Positions 9,001 through 15,680 of a DNA stretch of 64,000 nucleotides are shown piece after piece. The position numbers were made by a program, and so were the translations under genes. The DNA comes from Streptomyces tauricus. GTDB taxonomy: Bacteria > Actinomycetota > Actinomycetes > Streptomycetales > Streptomycetaceae. The notes beneath the pieces are model-generated. The model did not search any database. It was not told the DNA's origin and was given only the letters and a program-made list of their open reading frames with translations. Positions within the stretch are counted from its first letter, which is position 1, and the number at the start of each line of letters is the position of its first letter. The stretch is taken from NCBI RefSeq assembly GCF_014650955.1, contig NZ_BMVY01000018.1:1-64000 (forward strand), in the 5' to 3' direction.

Positions 9001-11394
9001 CCGCTGGCCGGCTCGTCCCCTGACCCGGGCGGCCAGCTCCGCGGCGGTGGGTGCGTCGAACAGGGTCCTGATCGATAGGTCCGCGTCGTACCGGGCCCGC
9101 AGCCGTCGCACCAGCCTGATGCCGTGCAGCGAGTTGCCGCCGAGGTCGAAGAAGCTGTCGTCGATACTCACTCGCTCCACGCCGAGCAGCTCGGCGAAGA
9201 GCGCGCACAGCTCCCGCTCGGCGGCGTCCCTCGGATCCCGGCCGCCCGCAACCGTGTACGTGGGCGCCGGCAGCGCCTTGCGGTCGACCTTCCCGTTCGG
9301 GCTGATCGGCAGCTCGTCCAGGACCACGATCGCGGAGGGCACCATCTGCTCGGGCAGCCAGGTGCGGATCCGCCGCCGCAGCGCCGCCGGATCGATCCCG
9401 GCGCCGGCCCGCGCGACCACGTAGCCCACCAGCCGCTGGTCGCCGGCGGCGTCCTTGCGGGCGAGGGCCACCGCCCGGGCCACCGACGGGTCCTCGCGCA
9501 GCACGGACTCGATCTCGCCGAGCTCGACCCGCACGCCGCGGATCTTGACCTGGTGGTCGATGCGTCCGACCAGCTCCACCAGCCCGTCGGGGTGGAACCT
9601 GGCCAGGTCGCCGGTGGCGTACAGGCGCTCCGCACGCACCGGGCCGTGCGACCACTCGAAGAACTTCGCCGCCGTCAGTTCCGGGTCGCCGTAGTACCCC
9701 TGGGCGACGCCCAGGCCCGCCATGTGGATCTCGCCCACCACGCCGACCGGGACCGGCTGCTTGGCCGCGTCCAGCACGTACAGCCGCTGGCCGGCCATCG
9801 GCCGTCCGAACGGGATGCTCGACCAGCCCGGCAGCGGCTTGCCCGCCAGGAACCAGGTGGAGGAGATGGACACCTCGGCGAACCCGCCGAAGACGTGCAC
9901 CCGGATGCCCGGGGAGAGGGCCTCCAGGCGCTCGGGGAGGTCCGGCAGGCTCCAGTCGCCGCCCAGAATCACGGTGCGGATGCCGGTCCGGTCGCCGAGC
10001 GCGCGCACGTGCTCGACGTAGAGCTCCAGCAGGGCGGGCGCGGAGTTCCACACCGTGACGCCGTGCTGTCGCACCAGGTCGTGCCAGTGCGCCGGATCCT
10101 TGCTGCGGCCCGGGTCGGGGAAGACCACCGAGCCTCCGGCCACGGCGAGACCCAGCAGCTCGTAGACCGACATGTCGAAACTCGGCGAGGACAGCGCGAT
10201 CACCCGGTCCGCGGGGCCGACCCCTGCGGTGGCACTGATGTCGGGCAGGTTGTTGACGACGCCCCGGTGCCGGATGGCGATGCCCTTGGGCCGGCCGGTG
10301 GAGCCGGAGGTGAAGATGATGTAGCAGAGGTCGTCCGGGCCGGTGACGTCCTCGGGGGCGTGGTCCGGCAGCCGCTCCAGCTCCGCGGCGTCCCGGTCCG
10401 TCAGTACCACCGGGATGTCGGTGCGCGGCAGCCGCGGCACCAGCGGCGTCTCGGTGACCAGGGCGTGGCAGTCGGCGGCGTTCATCATGTACGCCAGACG
10501 TTCCACGGGGTAGTCGGCGTCCATCGGGACGTACGCGGCGCCCGCCTTGAGGATGCCCAGGATCGCCACCATCAGGTCCGGTCCCCGCTCCAGGCACAAC
10601 GCGACCCGGCCGCCCCGGCCGACGCCGAGTGCCCGCAGTCGGTGGGCGAGCCGGTTGGCGGCCCTGTCGACCCGGCCGGCGCTCCAGGCCGTGCCGCGGT
10701 GGATCAGCAGCACCCCGTCGGGGTCGGCCGCGACCCGTTCGGCGACGCACGCGTGAAGGGTGCGGTCGTGGTCGAACCCGGTCGGGGTGTCGTTCCAGTC
10801 GACCAGCATCCGCTGCTGCTCCGCGGCCGTGAGCAGCGGGACCTCGGTGAGCGGGCGCAGGCCCGGGTCGGCGACGCAGGCGGCCAGCAGGGTCGTCAGG
10901 TGCCCAAGGAGCCGCTCGACGGTTGCGTGGTCGAACGCGTCGGCGTCGAAGGCCACGTCCAGGTGGACCTGTGCGGCGGACTCCCGCACCTCGACCACCA
11001 GTTGGTGCTTCGACGGCTCGGCGGTCGCCGGTCGCAACACCGCGTCGGCGGCCAGGTGGCGCTCCTCGTCGACCTGCCGGCGCCCGGTCAGGCGGACGGT
11101 GCGCAGGAGGTCGGCGAAGGTGTCCTGGCGCCCGGGTGTGATCGCCAGCAGCTCGCCGGGCGCGCCGCCGAGCTCGATCAGCTCGGGGCCGTCGTACCGG
11201 GCCAGCACCGCCGCGAAGGCGGTTGTCAGCACGGAGAACAGGTCGGTTTCGTGGTCGGCAGCCAACGAGCGGGCGGCGTCGAGCAGTTCGGGGGCCAGTG
11301 CGCGGGTGGTGCTTCCCTCCCCGGAGGGCGGATTCGGTCCGTCCGCCCCCCTGGTGTCCTGCAGTGCGCGCGGAAGCCTCGGCAACCTGGGCAT
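1..11394 (-). CDS. Multimodular nonribosomal peptide synthetase (3' end beyond window)
   Basis: Assembly-line enzyme that activates, N-methylates and condenses amino acids; 3798 residues are visible and the reading frame is still open at position 1. Approximate order by residue: C-terminal half of a condensation domain only (1-150); A1 (about 165-705, TSGSTGRPKG near 360); T (GGNSLHG near 754); C (HHIAGDG near 940); T (GGHSLLA near 1322) with no A domain between; C (HHIAGDG near 1508); A (TSGSTGRPKG near 1995) carrying a methyltransferase insert (LEIGVGTG near 2358), closing with NGKVDRQ near 2720; T near 2775; C (HHIAADG near 2961); A4 (near 3443 to the edge). By hand alignment to GrsA the pocket codes are D-M-Y-N-I-G-F-I-S-K (A1, not recognised), D-A-Y-W-W-G-G-T-F-K (Val-type) and D-V-Q-H-V-A-E-I-V-K (loosely Pro-like). 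The ATG at 11394 follows AAGAGG; upstream in-frame GTG codons are possible starts. Divergent from the mbtH operon. Function as NRPS is certain, substrates are inference. Confidence 0.96.
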   Translation of the reverse strand, partial: MPRLPRLPRALQDTRGADGPNPPSGEGSTTRALAPELLDAARSLAADHETDLFSVLTTAFAAVLARYDGPELIELGGAPGELLAITPGRQDTFADLLRTVRLTGRRQVDEERHLAADAVLRPATAEPSKHQLVVEVRESAAQVHLDVAFDADAFDHATVERLLGHLTTLLAACVADPGLRPLTEVPLLTAAEQQRMLVDWNDTPTGFDHDRTLHACVAERVAADPDGVLLIHRGTAWSAGRVDRAANRLAHRLRALGVGRGGRVALCLERGPDLMVAILGILKAGAAYVPMDADYPVERLAYMMNAADCHALVTETPLVPRLPRTDIPVVLTDRDAAELERLPDHAPEDVTGPDDLCYIIFTSGSTGRPKGIAIRHRGVVNNLPDISATAGVGPADRVIALSSPSFDMSVYELLGLAVAGGSVVFPDPGRSKDPAHWHDLVRQHGVTVWNSAPALLELYVEHVRALGDRTGIRTVILGGDWSLPDLPERLEALSPGIRVHVFGGFAEVSISSTWFLAGKPLPGWSSIPFGRPMAGQRLYVLDAAKQPVPVGVVGEIHMAGLGVAQGYYGDPELTAAKFFEWSHGPVRAERLYATGDLARFHPDGLVELVGRIDHQVKIRGVRVELGEIESVLREDPSVARAVALARKDAAGDQRLVGYVVARAGAGIDPAALRRRIRTWLPEQMVPSAIVVLDELPISPNGKVDRKALPAPTYTVAGGRDPRDAAERELCALFAELLGVERVSIDDSFFDLGGNSLHGIRLVRRLRARYDADLSIRTLFDAPTAAELAARVRGRAGQRRAPLTPLERPDPLPLSLAQQRLWFVEQLNGPSALYNIPFSFRITGPVDTAALIGALRDVVERHEALRTVFVADSGMPQQRIVATPAAEDLVRQMRLPAAELDAAVRYAARQEFDLATQIPFRAWLFETGPQLRQLLMVVHHIAGDGWSMRPLADDLTAAYAARCAGRTPEWAPLPVQYADYTLWQRDRLGAVDAPDTPLHRQVRYWQEQLAHLPDRVGFPADRPRPAVASQNSATLPLTVPTDLHERLTELGRHTGTTLFMVLHASLAVLLTRAGAGTDLAVGTMAAGRTEDELDDLVGFFVNTLVIRTSTADDPRFTDLLARVRETCIGADEHQDLPFDRLVEALNPVRSTAHHPLYQVSLTLQNTPDARIGVAGAEVCAQILSTGKLLTDVHFDVTESWTDDGRPGGIRLVAHYALDLFEAQSVRSLLEGWVAVLAQAADDPATRVGAFPTPGGWEPAALLARTGAGAGPEAGAFVPQPQDALTGDSRAPRDGQEALLSQLFGEVLGADRVSIDDNFFAMGGHSLLATRLLSRIRATTGARLRVRQLFEAPTVAELVQRLRDSAPPREPLTPQVRPERIPLSYAQRRLWFQDRLQGPSATYNMPLALRLDGRLDSAALESALGDLVRRHESLRTVYPDVEGTAEQRIVPAAEASVELDRRRVDAADLEGELLAVSTHTFDLARDLPLRAWLFEVAPQRHVLLVIVHHIAGDGWSLVPLAEDLMAAYAARRSGGEPDWAPLPVQYADYTLWQLATLGAGDDPASVMSRQVNYWTEHLAGLPEVVSYPTGRPRPAVASYRGSMETFELSAELHRELVALAQGAGATLFMVVQAAMAALLTRMGAGTDTAVGAPIAGRLDNGLDDLVGFFVNTLVIRTDTSGDPTFAELLRRVRETCLVAYEHQDVPFDHLVERVNPRRSAAHHPLFQIILAVQNNKAPDFALADLDVAYDAPPTGRTQFDLHVDLFERFDEAGRPAGVTCNIDYATDLYDAAGVVRLFERWQRMLAGAAAAPQTRLSRLPLLAPAERAELLVARNDTAHPVRDAPLTELFAAQVRRAPDAVALVFQGGQWTYRQLDERADRVANWLLARGTRPEDPVAVALPRSPELLAVLLGVLKAGAAYLPVDLGHPDAHIGYVMADARPVCVVTGADAVERLAALAPGAQVADLVSALEGPAAGAALPVVRPDQLAYVMYTSGSTGRPKGIATTHRNVAELVQDPAWGSGHSRVLAHSPHVFDASTYELWVPLCSGGTVVLAPPGAADPAVLTGCIEEYGVTAAWMTAALFTVVAAQYPQRLRTLTEIWSGGDVVPASAVALVRAAAPEVRIVDGYGPTETTTFVLHFPIDADADLDAGVPVGRPLANTRAYVLDGALEPVADGVAGELYVAGAGQARGYLGRAALTAERFVANPFGPPGSRMYRTGDVVRWSARGQLEFIGRADDQVKLRGHRIEPGEVEAVLREDPAVLAATVVVREDVPGDRRLVGYVVPMPDADTDPGDFVADWEATYESLYGHEDAVGFGADFSGWNSSYTGAPIPLAEMREWQAATVGRILALEPGNVLEIGVGTGLLLSELLPHVESYWATDFSASVIDRLTFQLRDTEWAGRTHLSTRGADDFEGLPAGHFDTVVINSVIQYFPSGDYLTRVLEGALALLRPGGRIFVGDVRNRMSLRAFHVALQTGRFGADAEAARVLEAADAALRLERELVVDPGFFAALTGRADVAGVDVRLKRGLGRNEMSLHRYDVTLHKAPVPSHPLARLPEVGWPGGGLAAVEEIVAAHTGGVRIRGLLNERTAAEWHTLRALQDAAPGARLADLPQADTGQALDPESLHAWGDANGRTVATTYCGGRADLFDAVVLSAELATAPLDGLWQAESRPDALVNTPTRTMAAGRLIKALRAGLAERLPQYLVPSVLMLIDTIPMTTNGKVDRQALPAPTYTGDGSGRSPRDDREALLCDLFTEVLGVDRITIDDSFFDLGGHSLLATRLVSRVRTALGVELPVRTLFEAPSVADLAQRLTSRTRARPALEQAVRPATLPLSHAQQRIWFEHSLEGPSPTYNMPFAFRMTGDLDTAALRAAVDDLVARHEPLRTVFPVLDGVPEQHVRPAAEAAAPFTEETVPAAQSAARLAAAARHPFDLAAEIPIRTWLFRTGPHEHVLLILIHHIAADGWSMGPLARDLVTAYTARRSGIAPAWEALPVEYADYTLWQRQLLGDPSDPHSEYTRQLEYWAVQLAELPDGVGFPTDRPRHTATSQLGATTWLEVPARVHRGLAELARSQGATTFMVLQAAMAALLTRYGAGTDIAIGTGIAGRTDEALEELVGFFVNTLVMRTDTSGDPRFVDLVAQARETGIAAYEHQDLPFHQVVERLNPERSASGHPLFQVAFFLQNSPVERFTLPGMELEVQEAPTGNSVFDLFFSVCERPDRGGLDVMVQYRTELFDAATVERITSRWTAVLDFVLAHPEAALSKIDIISPDERAELLGKRNATEAVYPEQTVASMIEECARTTPDAPAVEDESTVLTYRQLNARSNRLASLLAERGIRPEDRVGVHLARTPDLVVALTALLKLGATYLPLDPAYPDDRLAYLLDDARPRLCLTAGRPAQVLNGVPSIALDDDGTAAALAAQSDQDQDAAPCHPEQSAYIIYTSGSTGRPKGVLVPHRALHKLAQEYRALMPRERRVAQFAAAGFDVSLQEMCTALVSGATLVLCPDEVRRDPQALAAWIGRRSVTELHLPNIALQALLDALPGTEDDLAPLTHIVQAGEAMAHSASLRRALARNRALTVHNEYGPTETGIVVIAWRGRELPPSSPEVPIGRPMANVRVYVLDQWLGPVADGVTGELYLAGTTVANGYVGQQGLSASRFVADPYGPPGSRMYRTGDLVRWNAAAELEFLGRTDDQVKIRGFRIEPGEVEVALREEPGVTAAAVTVREDEPGDRRLVGYVVPPPGGAIDTVTLRRSLERRLPAHLVPSALVEIPAIPVTRNGKLDRRALPAPGRPADRGG

Positions 11395-11767
11395 ACGCCT
11401 CTTTCCGTCCTTCCCCGAAGTAGCGGCACAGGGCACGGCGCACCGACTCCGGGCACGCGCGACCGGCGTCACCGGGGCGTGGGGTCGGCGGCTGTCACCC
11501 GTCAGAAGTAAGTGGTCCGGCGTCAGAAGTAGGTGGTCCGGCCCCGGGCGCCGATGGGCACGCCACAGGCAGGTTCCGGCTGCCACGACCATTTCAAAGT
11601 AGGTGCCGGGTTCAAGATAATCAACACCCCATTTCACGCCCGACCAAACAGATCAAGCCGATCTCGGCACGGAGCCCCCGCCGCCTCCGAGAGGCGGTTG
11701 CCAGGCGATCAAAGCTGTGGTTATGGTGATGATCGAAAAGCAATATGCCGCTATGAGGACGGTTAAT
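11395..11767. promoter_or_regulatory. Divergent intergenic region between the NRPS and the mbtH operon
   Basis: About 370 bases without a recognisable gene separate the two divergently transcribed halves of the cluster, so both promoters should lie here. The half nearer the NRPS holds a tandem 21-base repeat. The half nearer mbtH is clearly more AT-rich than the surroundings (11600-11770), as expected for a promoter, but I could not assign convincing -35 and -10 boxes. Confidence 0.5.
11500..11541. repeat. Tandem 21-bp direct repeat, two copies
   Basis: Two adjacent 21-base units (11500-11520 and 11521-11541) share 20 of 21 bases. Each starts CGTCAGAAGTA and ends GTGGTCCGG, and the only difference is A/G at unit position 12. 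Their place about 105 bases upstream of the NRPS start fits a regulator-binding iteron. Repeated transposase-binding sites at the end of a lost insertion element are an alternative. No transposase remnant is visible alongside. Confidence 0.8.
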
Positions 11768-11986
11768 TTGACGAATCCTTTCGACAATGCGGAAGGCCAA
11801 TACCTCGTGCTGACCAACACCGAGGGACAGCATTCGCTATGGCCCGCATTCGCCGACGTTCCCGCTGGCTGGAGCCTGGTTCACGGGCCGGAAGCGCGGG
11901 AGGAGTGCCTCGAATACATCGAGCGGAACTGGACCGACTTGCGCCCGAAATCGCTGATCGAGGCGCTACGCGGCGACGGCCGGTAA
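11768..11986 (+). CDS. MbtH-like protein
   Basis: Small chaperone-like partner that binds NRPS adenylation domains and supports their folding and activity. The 72-residue product has the family signature: NPFDN at the N-terminus, NTEGQHSLWP and FADVPAGW in the middle, then a C-terminal helix. I chose the TTG at 11768 because it gives the family's usual MTNPFDN start and has GAGG eight bases upstream. An in-frame ATG at 11753 would add five residues and has a weaker ribosome site. It is the first gene of the plus-strand operon and likely serves both the large NRPS and the stand-alone A-T protein. Family assignment is firm. Confidence 0.93.
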   Translation: MTNPFDNAEGQYLVLTNTEGQHSLWPAFADVPAGWSLVHGPEAREECLEYIERNWTDLRPKSLIEALRGDGR

Positions 11987-12090
11987 TATGCGGCCGTTCG
12001 GATCGATGAACCCCGCACGTAAAGCGTCCACCAGCAATTCCACGCTCTCTTCATGCGATTTTCACAACTCCGGAAGAGGTTCGGCGTCAG

Positions 12091-13128
12091 ATGACGAATG
12101 CCACCGGTCAAGGAATCGCGAGTCAGTTCGACAGCAGGCTCGACATCCAGCTCGAAGCCGGGGCCCCGCCGCTGGTGGTCACCCCTGAGCTGCCCGCACT
12201 CGCCGACGCGCTGGACTGGCTGCGCTCGGTCGACGACGATCTCCGCGCCGCCACCCGTACCCACGGGTCGCTGTACCTGCGCGGTCTGCCGGTGCGCGAC
12301 GTGCAGGACTTCGGCGCCGTCCGCAACCTCCTCGTCCCGCAGCGCACCCCGTACCGGGAGAAGGCCACACCGCGGCACAGCTACGGCGACGACGTGTTCT
12401 CCTCCACCGACCTGCCGCCGGCCCAGCCCATCCGCATGCACAACGAGAACAGCTACACCCTGGACTTCCCGGGAACGCTGGTCTTCTGCTGCCTCACCGC
12501 CCCGGCGCAGGGCGGCGCCACTCCGGTCGCCGACTGCCGGGCGGTCCTGCGCGAACTGCCCGACCACCTGGTGCGCCGGATGCGTGCCACCGGCTGGGCG
12601 CTGCGGCGCAACTACTCCGACCTGGTCTCGCTGGACTGGCGCACCGCCTTCGCCGCCGACCACGCCGAACAGGTGGAGGCCTACTGCGCCGAGAACCTGA
12701 TCGCCGCCCGCTGGAGCGGCGACGACCTGAGCACCAGTCAGGTCCGGGCCGGCATCATCACGCACCCGCACACCGGTGACGAAGTCTGGTTCAACCACAT
12801 GGCGTTCTGGAACTCGTGGTCCCTGGACGAGGAGATCCGCGCATCCCTGGTCGACGAGTTCGGACCCGACGGCCTGCCCTTCGAGACGTCCTTCGGCGAC
12901 GGCGAATCACTCACCGAGGACGACCTCGCCACCCTCAACGCCGCCTACGCCGCCGCCACCGTCCGGCGCTCCTGGCAGCCCGGCGACGTCATGGTCGTCG
13001 ACAACATCCTCACCGCCCACGGCCGGGAGCCGTTCCGGGGCGAGCGCCGCATCGTCGTCGCCATGGGCGGTCCGGTCTCCGTCCGGGACTGCCTGCCCAC
13101 CGTCGACGCCGAGGCGAGGTTCGTCTGA
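12091..13128 (+). CDS. TauD/SyrP-type Fe(II)/2-oxoglutarate dioxygenase
   Basis: Non-haem iron oxygenase of the TauD/TfdA superfamily, 345 residues. The facial triad is visible: His117-x-Glu119 in RMHNENSY and the distal His310 in TAHGREPF, followed by the 2-oxoglutarate-binding arginine region GERRIVV. The segment FCCLTAPAQGGATPVAD resembles the SyrP and VioC/AsnO groups, which beta-hydroxylate amino acids either free or tethered to an NRPS carrier domain. HxE instead of HxD is shared with that group. The ATG follows GGAAGAGG. One base separates its stop from the A-T gene, so the two are probably translationally coupled, which suggests that the A-T bound aminoacyl group is the substrate. Family is firm; substrate and position of hydroxylation are inferred. 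Confidence 0.9.
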   Translation: MTNATGQGIASQFDSRLDIQLEAGAPPLVVTPELPALADALDWLRSVDDDLRAATRTHGSLYLRGLPVRDVQDFGAVRNLLVPQRTPYREKATPRHSYGDDVFSSTDLPPAQPIRMHNENSYTLDFPGTLVFCCLTAPAQGGATPVADCRAVLRELPDHLVRRMRATGWALRRNYSDLVSLDWRTAFAADHAEQVEAYCAENLIAARWSGDDLSTSQVRAGIITHPHTGDEVWFNHMAFWNSWSLDEEIRASLVDEFGPDGLPFETSFGDGESLTEDDLATLNAAYAAATVRRSWQPGDVMVVDNILTAHGREPFRGERRIVVAMGGPVSVRDCLPTVDAEARFV

Positions 13129-13129
13129 G

Positions 13130-14860
13130 ATGACAGGCCGTCAGCACGTCACCGGTCACGACCCACTGGCCCGGTTCCTGCGGGCCGCCGCCGCCACGCC
13201 GGACCGCCCCGCCGTCCGCTTCCGCGGCGCCGGCGTCACCTTCGCCCAGCTCGCCGGCCGCGTCACCGCACTGGCAGGCGCCCTGCGCGAGCGCGGCGTA
13301 CGCCGCGGCGACCACGTCGGCGTCTGCCTGGAGCGCGGCGTCGACCTCGTCACCGCGCTGCTCGCCGCCTGGAGCGCGGGCGCGGCCTACGTACCGCTCG
13401 ACCCGCGCCACCCCGACGAGCGGATCGCCTTCCTGATCCGCGACTGCGGCCCGCGGCTGGTCGTCGCGGCCGACGACCGCCCGACCCGGCTCGCCGGCGT
13501 CGAGGTGATCGCCCCCTGCGCCGCCGGCCCCGCCACTGCGCCGGTGCCCGTGACCCCCGCCGACGCCGCCTACGTCATCTACACCTCCGGCTCCACCGGG
13601 GTGCCCAAGGGCGTCGTCGCGACCCGGGGCGGCGTGGCCTCCCTGCTGCACCGGCTCGAAGCCGTCGGCGCCTACCCCGACGAACACCGCGTGGTCGGCT
13701 GGAACGCCAGCGCGTCCTTCGACGCCTCCGTCCAGCAGTGGGCACGGATCTGCCGCGGCGACACCATCGTGGTCCTCGACGAGGAGGAGCGGCGCGACCC
13801 CGCCCGCTTCGGCGCCGCACTGGCCGCGTACGGGATCACCGACGTCGACGCCACCCCGTCCCACTGGGAGGCCGTGGAGTCCGGGATCACCAGCCCGTCA
13901 CTGCGCCTGTTCCTCGGCGGCGAGCCGGTCTCCCCCGCGCTGTGGCGGCGACTGGCCGAGGCCGGGCGGCAGGGCCGCGTCGAGGCGTACAACCTGTACG
14001 GGCCGACCGAGTGCACCGTCGATTCCACCATCGCCCCGATCGAGGGCGACGAGCCGCACATCGGCCCGCCGCTGCCTGACGTCGAGGCCCACGTGCTGGA
14101 CGACCGCCTGGTGAAGGTCCCGGTGGGCGTCACCGGCGAGCTTTACCTCGCCGGTGACGCCGTCGCCCGCGGCTACGCCGGCCGTCCCGGCCTGACCGCC
14201 GAACGCTTCGTCGCCGACCCGTTCGCCGGCGGCGGAGGCCGGATGTACCGCACCGGCGACGAAGTCCGGTGGCGGGCCGACGGCGCACTGGAGTTCGTCG
14301 GCCGGGCCGACCGCCAGGTCAAGGTGCGCGGCTTCCGGATCGAACCCGGCGAGATCGAGGCCGCCGTCGCCGCCTACCGGGAAGGCTGCGCCGCCGTCGT
14401 GGTCGCCCGCGCCGACGACCTGGTCGCGTACTGCGTCGGCGACGTCGACCTCGACGCGCTGCGCGCGCACCTGGCCGCACGGCTGCCGGCCCACCTGGTC
14501 CCCGCACGCCTGGTCCCGATCGCCGCGTTCCCGCTGACCGTCAACGGCAAAATCGACCTCGCCGGGCTGCCCGACCCCGACGCCGGCCGGACCGACGGGC
14601 GGCAGCCGGAGGGCAGGTACGAGGAGCTGGTCGCCGACGTGTGGGCGGACGTCCTCGGCCGGGACCGGGTCTTCGCCGACGACGACTTCTTCGCCCTCGG
14701 CGCCCACTCCCTGATGGCGATCCGCGTCGTGGCCCGGGTCAAGAAGGAGCTCGACACGGCCCTGTCCATCCGCGACGTCTACCGGCGGCCGCTGTTGCGG
14801 GACTTCGCCGAGTTCGTCCGGGCCACCCACGTCGGCGCGGCCGCGACGGCCGAGCGCTAG
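13130..14860 (+). CDS. Stand-alone NRPS adenylation-thiolation didomain, Gln-type
   Basis: 576-residue A-T protein that would activate one amino acid as the adenylate and load it onto its own carrier domain. A3 core YTSGSTGVPKG lies near residue 150, A5 NLYGPTECT near 290, A7 YRTGDEVRW, A8 VKVRGFRIEPGEIE and A10 NGKIDLAG follow in order. The phosphopantetheine serine is Ser527 in GAHSLMA. Hand alignment to GrsA gives the pocket D-A-Q-D-F-G-L-V-D-K, very close to published glutamine codes. There is no condensation domain, so its product must be passed in trans. The large NRPS has a C-T module without an A domain, the obvious acceptor. It sits between the hydroxylase (1 bp gap) and the thioesterase-like gene (10 bp gap, GAGGAG ribosome site). 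Confidence 0.93.
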   Translation: MTGRQHVTGHDPLARFLRAAAATPDRPAVRFRGAGVTFAQLAGRVTALAGALRERGVRRGDHVGVCLERGVDLVTALLAAWSAGAAYVPLDPRHPDERIAFLIRDCGPRLVVAADDRPTRLAGVEVIAPCAAGPATAPVPVTPADAAYVIYTSGSTGVPKGVVATRGGVASLLHRLEAVGAYPDEHRVVGWNASASFDASVQQWARICRGDTIVVLDEEERRDPARFGAALAAYGITDVDATPSHWEAVESGITSPSLRLFLGGEPVSPALWRRLAEAGRQGRVEAYNLYGPTECTVDSTIAPIEGDEPHIGPPLPDVEAHVLDDRLVKVPVGVTGELYLAGDAVARGYAGRPGLTAERFVADPFAGGGGRMYRTGDEVRWRADGALEFVGRADRQVKVRGFRIEPGEIEAAVAAYREGCAAVVVARADDLVAYCVGDVDLDALRAHLAARLPAHLVPARLVPIAAFPLTVNGKIDLAGLPDPDAGRTDGRQPEGRYEELVADVWADVLGRDRVFADDDFFALGAHSLMAIRVVARVKKELDTALSIRDVYRRPLLRDFAEFVRATHVGAAATAER

Positions 14861-14870
14861 AGGAGAACAC

Positions 14871-15680
14871 ATGGCCAACCGCCCGGGGGCGGCCCGGCAA
14901 AACACCGCCGTGATCCGCCCGAAACAGCTCGACGACGCCGCCACCACCCTGGTCTGCCTGGGCTTCTGCGGCGGCGGCATCGGGCCCTACCACCCATGGG
15001 CCGGGGTCGTCGCACCGGACGTGGACCTCGCGCTGGTCTGCTACCCCGGCCGCGACGGCCGCTTCATGGAGGACTTCGCCACCACCTGGGACGAGCTCGC
15101 CGAGGACGCCACCCGCACCGTCGTCTCCGCCGTCGGCGACCGCCCCTACGTCCTGTTCGGCCACAGCATGGGCGGGTGGATGGCTTTCGACGTCGCCACC
15201 CGGCTGGAGGCCCGGGGCAGCTGCGTCCCCGACGCCCTGGTGGTGTCCTCGTGCAACGCCCCGGCCCGTGGCCTCACCCCGCGCGACATGTTCCCGGCCC
15301 GCCAGGACAGCGACGAGGACCTGATGACCTGGATGCGCACCCACGGGCTGGTCGCCGACCACGTGCTCGGCGACCCGGACCTGCTGGAGATGGCGGTGGA
15401 GATCATGCGCGCCGACATCGCCGTGCGCGACACCTTCCACCACAACGGCGCCCCGGGCGTCACCATGCCGGTGCAGTTCCTCGCCGGCGCCGACGACGCG
15501 GTGATCGAGGCCGACGCACCCGCACAGTGGAAGGAGCTGGCCCTTGGCTCCTACCGGCACGACCAGCTGCCCGGCGGACACTTCTACACCCCCGAGGTGT
15601 GGCGGACCCTGCCCACCCGCATCAGTGCGATCAACCTGGAGAAACGACCCAGGAAGGCCCCGGGAGTGCCCAGCCCATGA
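14871..15680 (+). CDS. Type II thioesterase-like alpha/beta hydrolase
   Basis: 269-residue alpha/beta hydrolase of the type II thioesterase group found beside NRPS genes. The nucleophile is Ser99 in FGHSMGG, the acid is Asp208 or Asp209 in LAGADDA, and the base is His237 in PGGHFYT. Family members hydrolyse misprimed acyl groups from carrier domains. In systems with a stand-alone A-T protein, related enzymes (SyrC, CmaE) move the aminoacyl group to another carrier, but those use a cysteine nucleophile and this one has serine. It could therefore release free hydroxy-amino acid, shuttle it, or proofread. Its stop overlaps the exporter start by ATGA. Confidence 0.85.
   Translation: MANRPGAARQNTAVIRPKQLDDAATTLVCLGFCGGGIGPYHPWAGVVAPDVDLALVCYPGRDGRFMEDFATTWDELAEDATRTVVSAVGDRPYVLFGHSMGGWMAFDVATRLEARGSCVPDALVVSSCNAPARGLTPRDMFPARQDSDEDLMTWMRTHGLVADHVLGDPDLLEMAVEIMRADIAVRDTFHHNGAPGVTMPVQFLAGADDAVIEADAPAQWKELALGSYRHDQLPGGHFYTPEVWRTLPTRISAINLEKRPRKAPGVPSP

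Noticed and set aside
8828..11443. An 871-codon minus-strand open frame at the NRPS start
   Set aside because: It is off-frame. The real NRPS domains are in the frame starting at 11394.
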